A stretch of DNA of 64,000 nt from Dimorphilus gyrociliatus (lineage: Eukaryota; Annelida; Polychaeta; Dinophilidae), in NCBI GenBank assembly GCA_904063045.1, contig CAJFCJ010000019.1, positions 3,723,409-3,787,408 of the forward strand, read 5' to 3'. The position numbers and the translations under genes were made by a program. The notes under the pieces are model-generated. The model saw only the letters and a list, made by a program, of their open reading frames with translations, was not told where the DNA came from and searched no databases. Positions 29,469-41,307 of the stretch are shown here, in pieces (position 1 is the stretch's first letter; the number at the start of each line of letters is the position of its first letter).

Positions 29469-32201
29469 ATGAGCGACGCCGACAGACTCGATTCCGACAT
29501 AATACGCTTGTCGATAGATGGGGAATTGACAAGCATTTTACGGAATTATCGTTGTTTTTTAAAGAAAATCTTTGCTATCGAATCTCTAAAACGTGATGAC
29601 TCTGTCATTCGTAATGCTGTTCGACGATACGAAACTATTTGGTTGCGGTTGCTTAAAGAAGAAGGTGATCGATCGAAGGAGATCAACCCGCCTCTGGACG
29701 TCGAATGGATATGGACCGTTCACATGACATATCCGAAGGAATATCGCAGTGATTGCAAGAATTTGATTGGTTTCGTACCGGATCATACTATCAGGGATCC
29801 GAATGACAACTCTTTGGCCAGGAAGAAGGGAGAAAAACTATGGAAAGAATTTACTGCAGGAGATGAACCTTACGAAACGGACTTAAGTAGAGCCCCGCCC
29901 ATTAATTCGACAAATCAGACAGCCTTGTCTGTTGATTTATTAGAATGTGCTAAAAGACAGGCCGATTTTTACTATGATATCTCTCTTCCGCATTTTGGCG
30001 ATAAAATTTTCCTGCAAAACGCTCAAGAACGATACAAGCTATTCTCAAAGCTAACTGCTAGATTAGGCCGTTATTTATTCGCTCCAACGGATATTCGGTT
30101 CGTTTGCAAATGCCACATGCTACATCCCCATTCCTTCAACAAAGACACGGACGTTTGGGGTGCTCAGCATATCGATTTGGAAAAGATGGAACTGGCCGAT
30201 AAGCAGTTCAGTATTAATGCCTGGAAGGAGATGATTGGTTCCTCATTATTCGCTCCTGGTTCATTGTCTAGAGGACCAAGCCCTGAAAATAGATTGGATC
30301 AGGTTGACATTAGTGATATTCACCAGTCTGCCGGAAGGATTACTGTAAGGGTAACAATTGTTGCAGCCAAGTTAACTATTGGTCATAAGGTTAACAAGGC
30401 AAAAATAAAAATTTTCGAAATGGAAGAGAAAGAAGGTGATGAGAAGGATATAAAACATAAAAAAGAAAAAGGTAGAACCGTATGGAATTCTCATCAAACA
30501 AAAATTCGTGATGACTCTATGTTTGTTCTAAATGGAGCTAACAAGTTTCAATTGACCATTAATCCTCCACACGTTCTCAAGGTAAACGTGGAAGTTAATC
30601 AAGGCGGCATTAAGAGCGTAAAAAGTTTCTTTAAACCAAAAATGTATCAATTCGATGGCTTTCTAATTGTAGACGCCGCCCGAGCTTTTATAGAACATAA
30701 TAAGGCGGAATTATCCGTCAAATTGGATTCAGGAAATTCACCGAATGTCTTTTTGGAATTAGCATTGCGATTCTCAAGACCGTATCTTTCAGATTTAGTT
30801 TTTAACTTAGTTCAGGGTAACTTTACTACCAAGGAAATGCCTCAGACTGAAGAAAGCCTGTGGGGTCCTGTACCTTTGGCATCCCTTCCAGAAGATGTTA
30901 AACATAATTGTGCTGTTGCAAATCATGTACTGTATCCAGATTCTGCTCCCGATGAGAGACCGTTTCATATTACAGTCATTCATTCATTACTCTTAAAAAC
31001 TTCCGCTATCCAAGTATTCGCAAAACGTCGTTTAGTCTGCGTCGCTCATACTGTTGGTAATGACCAATTGCCAACGTCTTCCTTGGTATCAGATACAAAA
31101 AAGATACCTAGTTTAGACGTGGCTAAGGGAGAAAGAGCGATACTGATCAAAGACAAAAATGGTGATTGGGCAATTATTAAAGGCATCTGGCAAGATAAAA
31201 ATAAAAGAACACCAAGCCATTTGAAATTAATAATCTACTACGTTCGAAATGATCCTTCTGACGCAGACGAGTACACAGCTTTTGATCGGAAGACGAATGT
31301 TTTGCGCATGAAAACTGTAAACGTGTCCTTGCAAACTGGTCGTATTCGGGCCCAGCCAGAAGGAACGCCCGGACGAGACAAAACTATTGACGTAGCGCCG
31401 TCTATTGCCTTTGCTTTTACCGTTGCCGTATTGTGCACGTTGTGCGAGCCCAGGCCGCAACAACTGAGGCAAAAGGACATCTCTAAAACAGATTCTACCG
31501 ATGGTATAGGAAGGGGTAATACGTTTGCGGACGATCTAGTTAGGGGGCTTAGAGATGAGCATAAGCCTACGTTTGTGGACTCTGGAGGCTTCTTGGAGAC
31601 TGTCGCTTCTAATGCCATGCTTTTCTTGGCAGCAAAGGGTTTAATGAATGTTTTAGGTGGCGGTCCGCGACGAAATAGGCGACGATCTTCCAGTTTATCT
31701 CTAACTAGACGAGAAGAGGAAGAAAGAGATGCTGCTGAAATTGAGGAAAGAATGCTCTATGGGACTGGCTACGAGGAAGATGAACCAAATTTTGATAATC
31801 TTACCAATTACTATTCTGGTATGAACGAGGACGTTGCCACTGACGTCTTTTGCCCGTGGGGTGAGACTGGCGATGATTTCGTACAAGCTATTGAGGCTGG
31901 TCAAGATTTGGATGACGCTCTAAACAATCTTGATATTAATGGATATCACGACGAACCGGATATGGATCCACTAACGGATGCATACTATGGAGGAAACGAA
32001 GAATACGTTGAAGAAGAACTTGGTAGGAATTACGAAGAGAACGAGGAAAATCATGATGGTCATGATCATAATGACTACACGACGGAAGAGGCTAATTGGA
32101 GCCATGATGATACTGGTGATACTGCAGACATTGTCGAAATTGATCGAGGATCAGTTGGTGGAGGATCTGTTGGTGGTCATTCTGTAGGAATGGATGATTA
32201 A
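29469..32201 (+). CDS. DUF1399 / GRDP-like (glycine-rich domain-containing protein) family
   Basis: A single uninterrupted frame of 910 codons. The ATG at 29469 sits one base after a 3' splice-like tttcag. Seen: an N-terminal region with PPLDVEWIWTVHMTYP, matching the Pro-Leu-Asp-Val-x-Trp-x-Trp-x-x-His signature of the DUF1399/GRDP family, and a second pair of similar segments around residues 165-250 (FLQNAQERYKLF, DIRFVCKCHMLHP). The middle region is beta-rich and resembles a C2-like fold in hydrophobic pattern. From about residue 740 the protein is very acidic (Asp/Glu/Asn/Tyr), ending in a short Gly/Ser run. No signal peptide is evident. Known: plant GRDPs are linked to stress and RNA binding; animal members are uncharacterised. 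The function here is unknown. Confidence 0.78.
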   Translation: MSDADRLDSDIIRLSIDGELTSILRNYRCFLKKIFAIESLKRDDSVIRNAVRRYETIWLRLLKEEGDRSKEINPPLDVEWIWTVHMTYPKEYRSDCKNLIGFVPDHTIRDPNDNSLARKKGEKLWKEFTAGDEPYETDLSRAPPINSTNQTALSVDLLECAKRQADFYYDISLPHFGDKIFLQNAQERYKLFSKLTARLGRYLFAPTDIRFVCKCHMLHPHSFNKDTDVWGAQHIDLEKMELADKQFSINAWKEMIGSSLFAPGSLSRGPSPENRLDQVDISDIHQSAGRITVRVTIVAAKLTIGHKVNKAKIKIFEMEEKEGDEKDIKHKKEKGRTVWNSHQTKIRDDSMFVLNGANKFQLTINPPHVLKVNVEVNQGGIKSVKSFFKPKMYQFDGFLIVDAARAFIEHNKAELSVKLDSGNSPNVFLELALRFSRPYLSDLVFNLVQGNFTTKEMPQTEESLWGPVPLASLPEDVKHNCAVANHVLYPDSAPDERPFHITVIHSLLLKTSAIQVFAKRRLVCVAHTVGNDQLPTSSLVSDTKKIPSLDVAKGERAILIKDKNGDWAIIKGIWQDKNKRTPSHLKLIIYYVRNDPSDADEYTAFDRKTNVLRMKTVNVSLQTGRIRAQPEGTPGRDKTIDVAPSIAFAFTVAVLCTLCEPRPQQLRQKDISKTDSTDGIGRGNTFADDLVRGLRDEHKPTFVDSGGFLETVASNAMLFLAAKGLMNVLGGGPRRNRRRSSSLSLTRREEEERDAAEIEERMLYGTGYEEDEPNFDNLTNYYSGMNEDVATDVFCPWGETGDDFVQAIEAGQDLDDALNNLDINGYHDEPDMDPLTDAYYGGNEEYVEEELGRNYEENEENHDGHDHNDYTTEEANWSHDDTGDTADIVEIDRGSVGGGSVGGHSVGMDD

Positions 32202-33254
32202 AATCCATCCAACGGATATTTCCGCTTTTACAGGGATTTACACGCTTGTTTACTTACCGATTTTACACTTCTATGTTATTCTATACATATAAAGTACATT
32301 TGTATGTATTTCTATATTATACACTTTACATGTACAATTATATATATTTTTGATGAAAAAAAGCCTCTTCTTGTCGAGACTTTTTCTTTTTCCCTTTTTT
32401 TTTGACTTTTTATTACATTTGTCAAAAAAACACTATATTTCTAAAAATAACGATGCTCAGCTAAAGAAAATATTCAATACCTTTAGATTGCATTCTTTAC
32501 TTATTCTATTGTTAATCGTATATACAGTATGTATATATTTTTTTCTCTTATTTCATCCTTTCCCGTTTTTCCTCTTGTGATTAATGTACTATGTAATATA
32601 CCCTTCACCCTTTTAAATTTGATGTTTTAATATACTATATATTATATATATATAGTATTTATTTATATTTCTCAGTGGTTTTCACGTCTAAAAGCTTCCA
32701 TCTTGCAATAGTTCGTTTTTTTTTCTTTTTTTATACTCTGACAGTGAGAAAGAGAGGTCGATCAGTTTGTTTTTGTCATATAATTACACGTTACTAAAAT
32801 ATTATTTTTTTTATTAAATATAACAAAAAGACTAATTAAAAAGGTTAAAAAATAGAATCCTCTTATTTCTATACTAATTGCCAGCATCTTCATTATTTTC
32901 ATTTTCTATATATTGAAAATAGTACTTATAGATAGAAGTACAAAAGAAACACACATATATATATATATATAGTAACTTCGTTTTCTTAATGAATAGACAG
33001 ACATAAAAAATAATAATAACAAAAAGGATCACTATTATTATTTTTCTTTTGCAACATACAAATATATTTCCTTTATTCTTAAATTTTCCCTCATTTCTCT
33101 AATAAACTAATTGATGATTCATCTTCAGCAGTACAACTATGTCGTTTAGTACAGAGAATGTACCTTGATAAAATGAAAAAAAGTAAACGTTATTTGAAGC
33201 GTATGAAAAAGAAGGAAAAATGGAGAAGAAAGAAGGGAGAATTGCCTCTTAAAC
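32202..33254. other. Convergent intergenic spacer
   Basis: Very AT-rich 3' flanks of the GRDP-like gene and the SLC46-like gene, with TA runs near 32635-32655 and 32955-32972. No gene is seen. Confidence 0.5.
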
Positions 33255-35061
33255 TTACAAATATAAATTTCCGGGTAATATTAACAATATAATGGATATA
33301 ATAAATACCCAACCAGTGTAAGATTGTAGACTAAATGTATAGATCAAATTAAAGATTAAAGGTCCAAGAAGGGAAGTTAAAGCTTGAAGTGCGTGTACAA
33401 GGGCGTATATAGTTCCTGTAAAAGAGAAAGTGTACTAGTTTATCTTTAGAAAATACTCTTTATGATTTCCAAGTATAATTATTAGTATAACAATGCGGTA
33501 CTTAAGAAAGCACTTTAAAACTATCAATATATAGTATTATGGTTTATAATAAAAGTTAACCTACTATACCTTGTTCGCTAGGTAAAGCAAAGCGTGATAT
33601 GCCAGATCTAGATACGGCAAACGGTAAGAGATGAAAAGGTTGTAGTATGGAAGCTGTATAATATAGAAAAAAGGGCTTTTTCTCATCAATTATTAATTTA
33701 GATTGATAAAGAATATAGTGGCTGTTTTCGAAATTATTTTCAACTTACAGCAATAAACTTGAGTCAAATTGTTTGCAAATGTTAGAATAATTGATGAAAT
33801 TAGTTTGGAAACAACACCCAAAAAGGAAAGAGTATCGTCATTAATTCCCATCTTATAAAATATTGGTACACCTGGCCAACAGAACAGCGCACTCGATATC
33901 ATTAAGATGGCAACAAAATAGGATATTTGGATGACATTCATACATAGAGGAGGGTTTTTAAGGAATGGCACATATGTTCTCTCTTGTCCTTGTTGAATGA
34001 AAACGTAAGATTGATAAGCAATAAAAAGTGCCCATAATCTTCGATGATTCGAATTACTAAAGGAGCAGATTGACGATATACTAAAATTTTTTGGTTCTAC
34101 TATTCTTGGTATAGGAGATTCTTTTAAAAACATTGTAAATATAAGACCAATGATTGATGTTGAGCTCAAAACCAAAAATGAGAGATTATAGCCTACCAGT
34201 TCAACAATATAGCTCGCCATTAATGTTGATAGACCAAAAGTAAGGCCAATTGTCATCTCGACGATGCTTAATCGCATAGTCCTACTCTCTTCAGAATCCG
34301 TATCAGAGATATATGCGGCATTTCCTGACATAAATCCAGGTAAATTCCCAGTTAGTCCAGAGAAAACGGCGCCTAAATATACGAATAATTTCCGGTAGAT
34401 TGTACTCTGACATAGTCCCGCTAATAAGAATCCTCCAATAAACAAGATGTTTCCTATATATGGTAAATATAGAAGAAACTTTCTAGAGTGTAGTCGATCG
34501 CTCAAATATCCAAATATTAAAACACTAACAGTTGTCGGAATCAATTCAGCAGCATTAAGAATTGTTATTAATGCAGCAGATCTTTTACCTAATAGATCTG
34601 TACTTTGACTGAAAATACATAATAACATTGTTATTCGATTAAAAAAAGATGGATTAATTATTTTTTTGTTGCCTTTTTTCTTTTTATAAAAGAAACAAAA
34701 AAGTTAGAAACAAAATTTCAAATGATAAAAATAGAAAGAGATAGATAGATATATACAACTATAAACGCCATCTGACGCTCTAAATAATAGATTTCTCTCC
34801 TGTTTGCCAATAGTTAACTTGTTCTTTTTTTTCTAATATAATTATATATATATATCATAAGGGAATTGAAATATTATAATAACTATAAACGTTTATTAAC
34901 TCTGAATTGCAGACGTTCTGTAAGCTCTGGCGCCAAATTTCTGAGGTATAATTCGTTATTAATAACTCTGGAAGGAATTGTTGAAACAACGGGATAGTAG
35001 CTTGTTTACTGAAAAAGTAGATGATGGTAATTAGCTCGAATATCCATCTCTGATTTATCAT
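33255..35061 (-). CDS. SLC46-like major facilitator transporter (PCFT family)
   Basis: Exons supported: first coding exon from ATG at 35061 (end unresolved, before 34855), 34608-33749, 33653-33570, 33415-33255. Seen: a first hydrophobic helix and an extracellular loop with Asn-glycosylation sites; loop FGYLSDRLHSRKFLL, an MFS A-motif-like DR segment; GNAAYISDTDSEESRTMR, typical of the SLC46/proton-coupled folate transporter family; about ten further membrane helices. Known: SLC46 members move folate, antibiotics or muropeptides across plasma or lysosomal membranes. The join between the first exon and 34608 is not solved. A micro-exon around 34745-34790 (reading IYYLERQMA) would fit the following phase. 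The substrate cannot be inferred. Confidence 0.75.
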
Positions 35062-35514
35062 TTCTTCTTTACTCTTCTTCTTTCGTTTTTACCGCTTTGT
35101 AGCTTCTTCCTTTTTCTTGCCGAAACTTGTTAACAAGGATAATCTGTAGTGAAATGAAAAGTCTTAACTTTTACAAGCCCTTTTTAATTTAATTAATCTA
35201 TTAAAACTGAATCAAATTTTAAGATAATTAGTACTCACCTCTAATTGTAATTAAATTAGAACGTTATTATTTTAAAATATGGGAAAAATAATATTCTTCC
35301 ACCAAAATATAATTAATTACAGAGCGTTTAGCTTATCTAGAGATAAAAGGCTGTATAAACTGTATTATTGCTCTTTTTATGTGTGGCGTCGAAGCGAGGT
35401 TTAGCATTTCTGACTAGTTGAGTAAAATACGCGCCTCCCTCGCCCCCACCCTTCCTCTTTCCTTTTTTCTCTCTTTTGACTCCTCTTTCCTCTTACCCAT
35501 ATCACTCTATCTGT

Positions 35515-35542
35515 TTCTCTCTCTCTCTCTCTCTCTCTCTCG
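35515..35542. repeat. (CT)n microsatellite
   Basis: Uninterrupted CT dinucleotides, about 14 units. Confidence 0.8.
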
Positions 35543-36906
35543 ACTCCTTCATTTTTAAGTTCTAACTAACAGCTATAAATAAATCTTAACAATTCACTGT
35601 CACTCTTTAAAATTCTATTTACATCCGCTCCGAGAATTGAAATAAAACTTATCCACTAATATATAGTTACACTAATTATTTCGTCAGTTTACCTTAATGA
35701 ATAATTAAGAAATCTACCACTTTATATTCTCATTATACATCTTCGTTTTGTTTGTCAAAGGAGATAAAAAAAAAATTTTCTATTAAGTAATATTCTAAAA
35801 AAAGGTATTGTTATTTATTTTGAGTAAAGAAGATGAAGACAACAAGGTAAAAAGGAATAAGCTTATAAAAAGAAAAACTAAGGAATTATTATTTACACGT
35901 AGGTTGTATTTAGACGCTAGCTCATTTGCATATTAGTAGAGTAAATAACCTTTAAATTTTATCGGACTGCTTGTAAATCTTAATAGGCCTTTGTATAATA
36001 TATTTTAGGAATAGAAATTTTATTTTTATTATCCATTAGTAGAATTATTTTTATAAGGTTTGACTTTATTTTCGTTGAACCGTAGAAAAGTGAATGTCTA
36101 TATAATGTTATATCAATATTAAATTGTTTTATTGATGATAGAAACGTTAGGGATGTTGGATGGAATATATTTTTTTTTCTATCACGGAATAAATTCACTG
36201 GCCTATTTCAGTGTATTTTTTCTTGTGCTTTCTTTCCACTTTTCTCTCTTCCAAGGTATGGCTATCATATTGTATCTTCTCTTTATATAGTTTCCCTTAT
36301 GTACACTTTTATAAACAACTAATTAATAAATTATAGGAAACAAAGTAGCTACTAGAAACTAGTTTTAAAAAGCTTTTACATCCTCTAGGAAATCCTACGT
36401 ATAAGTTAGATTTCTTTGATAGGATTAAAAGATAAAATGTAAAATTTAGGGTTAAAGACACATCTTGAAAATTGGATAGAAAAGAGAAAAACGTAGAACT
36501 AACCTTAGCAAAAAAAAAGCAATATAAATATAAAGCCAGCCGTAAGATAGAACGAAGGAATGATTTATGAGTGAAAACAGCGGAAAACCGTAATTTATTT
36601 CGCGGGGGAAGTCGACGCGGCTACTTTCATGTGATATTTGTTCATTCTAGGAGCGACTACGTACTGTTCGATTAATTTCATTTATTTTCTATTTTATTTT
36701 CAAATAGTATTTATTAAATTATTTAAAAAGATGCTATTGTTACTTTCCGATCTTTTTTTTATCTTTTTCTTTTCCTTTCACTTTTAAGGAATCTATTTTT
36801 TTTCTTTTCTATCTTTCCTCTTTTGCATCTCAGTTGATTCAATTAGTACTGTCACTGCCACTGTTACTCATACTACTGTAATTATGATATTATTGTTATT
36901 AATGAT

Positions 36907-36933
36907 TTATTATTATTACTACTACTACTACTA

Positions 36934-36964
<31 letters not shown>

Positions 36965-36995
36965 TACTACTATTACTATTACTACAACTACTTGT
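36907..36995. repeat. (ATT/ACT)n trinucleotide array
   Basis: About 28 triplets alternating blocks of ATT and ACT, with minor ends. Confidence 0.8.
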
Positions 36996-38138
36996 ACTTG
37001 TATTAATCTTCAAAGATGCTCATACACAATGTTACTAGTACTATTATTAATTATATATGTCTATTAATGATCACATAATTATTTTAATTAGTACTTTTTT
37101 TACCTACACGATTTCCTTTTTATTTTTATCATCAATCAATTATCAATGAATTGACAACATTTTAGTTGGCCTATAGTAGCAATCTGTTTTTGATCGAACG
37201 CTATAAATCATACTTAAAAAGGAGAGAAATCACGAGAAAGAGTATATTGCTTATAAGAGGAAATACGTCACTTTTAGACTAAAAAAAGAATGTTTAAGTT
37301 ATATTAAAAACATAACATTTACTCAATGATAAGGGATTGCCTTATTATTTACTTAACTATACGCCTAATTATATTATTACTTCTAAAGAACTGAATTAAA
37401 AGTCTAATGCAAAAAATCATTCATCACGATTCAAGATGAGAGCAGGAGACTAGAAGCGACATCTATATCTTGTAATCTACTACACATAGGACGAATTAAT
37501 CAATGTCTCTACGTTTACATAAAGCTAATACCATATTTATATAGTTTTAGGCCTATTAGTTAAGGCGTGCATCAACATGTATGAATATATTGCAAACGTT
37601 TCAATAGTATTCATAGAGAATCTTAGCTACTATAAAACTGGTTGTGAAAGTTGAAGTTAGTTAGTTTTGAATTGTTAGAGACATAGTTACGGATTAATCC
37701 GCAAAGAGAAGAGTGGATTATTTCTGGATTAAATATATATTTAATATATTATAGAAAAAAGGAAAAAAAAGAAAGGTATAATTTAATAATAGTAGAATTT
37801 AATGTTAATTAGTAGAGAGAAGAATGATCCCTTTTAACTGATACAGCTAAAGAGACCTATACATTAATAACAACTTAAAAAAACGATATAAAGCGTATAG
37901 GCATAATAAAAACACCATTTTTAGTTTTGGGGAGGTTTTATCCAATGTTAAGATTACATATTGTATTCAAATCTTAGAAATAATTTTTTGATTTGTGGAA
38001 TTACCGGAAAGAGTAAAAATCACGTGATCAAGCCTGCGTGAAATTCCTGGGAAATGGGAGTTTTCTATTTTATTTTATTTTAAACAATTCTTATTATTTG
38101 ATACTTACGAAGTTGTTTTATTAATTTATTTAAGAGAG

Positions 38139-40307
38139 ATGTCGGCTCCAAGTAACAAAAGAGCGATACAGCGTCTAGCAAAGGATCTGGATGAAATAGA
38201 AAAATATCCGGTTGCTAACGTTTCAGCTGCCCCTTTAGACGAAAATATGTTTGAATGGCACTGTAATTTCCTTCACGAAGACGTCATCTATCATTTAATT
38301 CTTTTCTTTCCTACACAATATCCATTTGTTTCCCCATCAGCTGAGTTCGTTCCACCAGGTTTTCGATTTCTTCGAGGAGCTACAGACGTTGGGAAAAAAG
38401 GAACGAAAATTTGTCTCTCAATATTTTCAGATTTCGCAAAATATCATACCGAATGGGCGAATGAAAAATCAATGGGATGGTCCCCTGGTTATACAGTGCA
38501 AACTGTCTTATTGAATTTGGTCGCGTTTCTTGCAGAACATCAATCTGGCTCTTCGGTCGATCATTATAATAAAGAAAATGCAAAATTGGCTGAAAAGTTT
38601 GCATGTGCCGATTGTGGTCATACTTACGCTAAACCCTTCCCACCGCTATCAACCACGGATGGTCCACCCGCTCTAGATGATGGTCCAATAGTTGTTGATT
38701 ACGTGTCCAAAACAAGAATGAATTTCAAATCTTCCCCAAAATCTAGGGATGATCTCTTTGGTTACGGTCTAATGCAGAGTGGTCCTAAAACCAGACCATC
38801 GCTAACTTCGCCATGTGAATTTATATCAGGTGAATCTTTCTTCTCTATGAAAAAATCACTTGGTACGGTTAAGTCTGTTCTGAAGGAAGATTTATCCTAT
38901 TTTCTACCGCTATATATTAATAAATCTCACGGAGACAACATTCAGAAGACGTTTGAAGAAACCATGATGGAATTGGCGGTTCTACTACCGAAATGTAATC
39001 CAAAGAAGACGTCTGTCAGCGAAATGGTTTTAAAAACCATACCCAACTTAATGAGCGCAACCGTTGTTGATTTTTCTAAGGGGCATCAACATACTAGCGA
39101 TAATCATTTAAATGGCTATTTTTCTCTCCACCGCCTTTTGCTATGGGCTATCGAGACTTATCCCGATTTGCAGAAGATAATTGACGATAGACTACAAAAT
39201 TTTATAGATAATCCCGATCAGCGATCTAAGAAAGCTTGTCCTCATATTGGCGAATGGCTTTTACTTTTAGCCGGCTCCTCCAAATACACTTGGCCCGATG
39301 CAGCCAAAGCCTATTTGGGAGAGAGTTGGAAAAGGAATGTCATGTGGTACGTCAAAGACGACGCAAAGCTTGGTATGTTGGACACAGATAAAGAGTATAG
39401 GTTATCCAAAACCCTAGCTGCTACAGCAGTTAGTAGAAAGCTATTGGCTTTTCAGGTTCTTTTTCTCGATATCGCCATGGACAAATCGTTAACTAGACAT
39501 CAGCTAATTCAGCGCTATAATGAAAATAACGGCTTTCCTACTGCTCAAATGGTTGCAGAGATGAAAGCCGCCTGTCAAAGAATCAAGGATATGAAAACTT
39601 ATGAGGATTGGTATGATATTCTAAAACTGGAAGCACCTTCAAAAGATCACATCTTTAATGAATTGAAGGAATGCGTCGAATATGCTATCAACACAAATGG
39701 CTATCACTGGACGTTCTGGGCAACAGGAGGAGGATGGGGAGAAGTTTTGAAAAGATACAAACTTTATAAACCAAAAGAGGATGATAAAGGGCAAAAAGCC
39801 AAAAAAGCTAAAGCCCCAGCTGCTAAGAAGGCGAATGTCGTACATGACGAACCAAGCGACAGCAGTATGAGTGACCACGATGAAAAACCAGCTAAACGTC
39901 GTCCTCCAAAAGCACCAGTTGCTAAAGCGAAACGGATAATTAAAGATGATGATGATGATGACGATGAAGAAGAAGTTGTTAAAAAGCCAGTAGTTGGAAG
40001 AGGAAAAAAACCGGCAAAACAACCTGCAGCAAAGAGGGGAGCATCCCAAAGAGGACGTGGACGTGGACGCGGACGCGGTAAAGCGAAAATAGAAGAATCG
40101 GAAAAAGAGTCATCATTAGAAGAAAGCTCATTGTCGGAAGAAGAAGAGCAACCTGTTAGAAAGGCTCCAGTTAAAAGGGGTAGAAGAGGGAAAGCCCCAG
40201 CCCCCGAAGTAAAACCTAAAAAAGCAAAAATAGTAGAGGAAAAACCAGCTCCAAAAGCACCCGTCAGAGGTAGAGGTCGTGGAAGAGGAAGAGGAAGAGG
40301 CAAATAA
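38139..40307 (+). CDS. Large UBC6/UBE2J-like E2-fold protein with long C-terminal extension
   Basis: A single exon encodes 722 residues. Seen: an N-terminal UBC fold (about 5-140) with FPTQYPFVSPSAEF (the PxxYPxxPP region), and KGTKICLSIF with putative catalytic Cys92. The HPN tripeptide before the Cys is missing, as in UBE2J/UBC6-type E2s. After it comes MGWSPGYTVQTVLLNLVAFL, the usual helix after the active site. A CADCGH stretch (about 155-161) could be half of a metal site. Residues about 200-545 form a conserved-looking globular region I do not recognise, rich in Trp and helices. The tail (about 550-722) is low complexity: Lys/Ala, Asp/Glu runs and two RGRGRGRG blocks of RNA/DNA-binding type. 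There is no C-terminal membrane anchor, unlike UBE2J. The exact role is unknown. Confidence 0.8.
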   Translation: MSAPSNKRAIQRLAKDLDEIEKYPVANVSAAPLDENMFEWHCNFLHEDVIYHLILFFPTQYPFVSPSAEFVPPGFRFLRGATDVGKKGTKICLSIFSDFAKYHTEWANEKSMGWSPGYTVQTVLLNLVAFLAEHQSGSSVDHYNKENAKLAEKFACADCGHTYAKPFPPLSTTDGPPALDDGPIVVDYVSKTRMNFKSSPKSRDDLFGYGLMQSGPKTRPSLTSPCEFISGESFFSMKKSLGTVKSVLKEDLSYFLPLYINKSHGDNIQKTFEETMMELAVLLPKCNPKKTSVSEMVLKTIPNLMSATVVDFSKGHQHTSDNHLNGYFSLHRLLLWAIETYPDLQKIIDDRLQNFIDNPDQRSKKACPHIGEWLLLLAGSSKYTWPDAAKAYLGESWKRNVMWYVKDDAKLGMLDTDKEYRLSKTLAATAVSRKLLAFQVLFLDIAMDKSLTRHQLIQRYNENNGFPTAQMVAEMKAACQRIKDMKTYEDWYDILKLEAPSKDHIFNELKECVEYAINTNGYHWTFWATGGGWGEVLKRYKLYKPKEDDKGQKAKKAKAPAAKKANVVHDEPSDSSMSDHDEKPAKRRPPKAPVAKAKRIIKDDDDDDDEEEVVKKPVVGRGKKPAKQPAAKRGASQRGRGRGRGRGKAKIEESEKESSLEESSLSEEEEQPVRKAPVKRGRRGKAPAPEVKPKKAKIVEEKPAPKAPVRGRGRGRGRGRGK

Positions 40308-40579
40308 CTCTAAATAGGAAAAGATTCATGGCGAACAGAGATAAATCAAGAAAAAATCATTCAACTATTTTCAAAAGTGTTGTAATTGATATTCTAGCTG
40401 TTAATTTGTGCACATAACATTTAGTACTCAAGTCGTTTTACTGCTGTTTCTTTTGTTGTTATTTGAAAATAGTTTTAAATTTATTCTCAAATGAAAATAA
40501 ATACGCAATTATTTAGGAAAATCAAGAATAAATAACACGATATAAGTCTTAAACATTAGTCATATTGAGATAGGGAGAA

Positions 40580-40613
<34 letters not shown>

Positions 40614-41307
40614 GGAGAAAGAGAGAGAGATTAATGAAATCTATTTTATATTGAGTCTCTTATAGGATATATTGTAATTATAGTGCTTTCTTTAGATGTT
40701 TACATATTTTAGAGGATTTGAACCAATAGAGGACAACCAGTAATATAATTATATACAGTAAATATATAATGCCATAGCTGTATAAGCTAAACTAGATAGT
40801 TTATCTTTATGTCCATTATATATTTAAATTAGTTATTATTACTATTTCAACTGCATAATAATCAATTATAGAATGTCCATTGTGAATTAGATTATTGAGT
40901 TTTTTTTTAAATGTTTTGTTAATTCAATCACTATGTTTTCTAGATTAATAAATATTAATTGAATGTAATTAAATGTTACTTTTTCTTTTAATAGATAACA
41001 TACTGCTTATGGATAGACAGCCGAATGTTTTTTTGATAATTTCCCACATTTTGGCCTGTATTCATGTTTTTATGATACTTTTTGAGCACTTGTATTATCA
41101 ACAAGAGCCTTTTAGAGTTCCTAGAGATACTAGTGATATCGAAATATGGTAGTATTAGTCTTTTACCTGATATTTGTAGAAATGGAATATGAACCATACT
41201 TATGTTAGTTAAACTTTTGGGGTCAATGTCAAGGCCCGTTAAGCAATAACCGGTAACCTTTATATTGTGAAATATCTTTCTGTAAAGTAAATTAAGGTTC
41301 AAGTGAG
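40308..41307. other. Spacer with poly(A) signal and GA repeat
   Basis: AATAAA at 40496-40501 is a candidate poly(A) signal for the E2-like gene. It is followed by a GA repeat and AT-rich DNA up to QNG1. No gene is seen. Confidence 0.5.
40572..40630. repeat. (GA)n microsatellite
   Basis: GA-rich run with AAAG and GGGA interruptions. Confidence 0.8.

Larger units (their letters stand above)
35062..38138. other. 3-kb non-coding interval rich in simple repeats
   Basis: AT-rich DNA with a (CT)n run (35515-35542), a trinucleotide ATT/ACT array (36907-36995) and many T/C tracts. I see no exon with domain support on either strand. Flanking genes diverge from it, so it includes both upstream regions. 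Confidence 0.45.

Noticed and set aside
36900-37000. CRISPR-like or satellite array
   Set aside because: It is a simple ATT/ACT trinucleotide repeat without spacers.
39764-40303. 179-codon minus-strand frame rich in Pro/Leu/Ser
   Set aside because: It is the antisense shadow of the Lys/Arg/Glu-rich tail of the E2-like gene.
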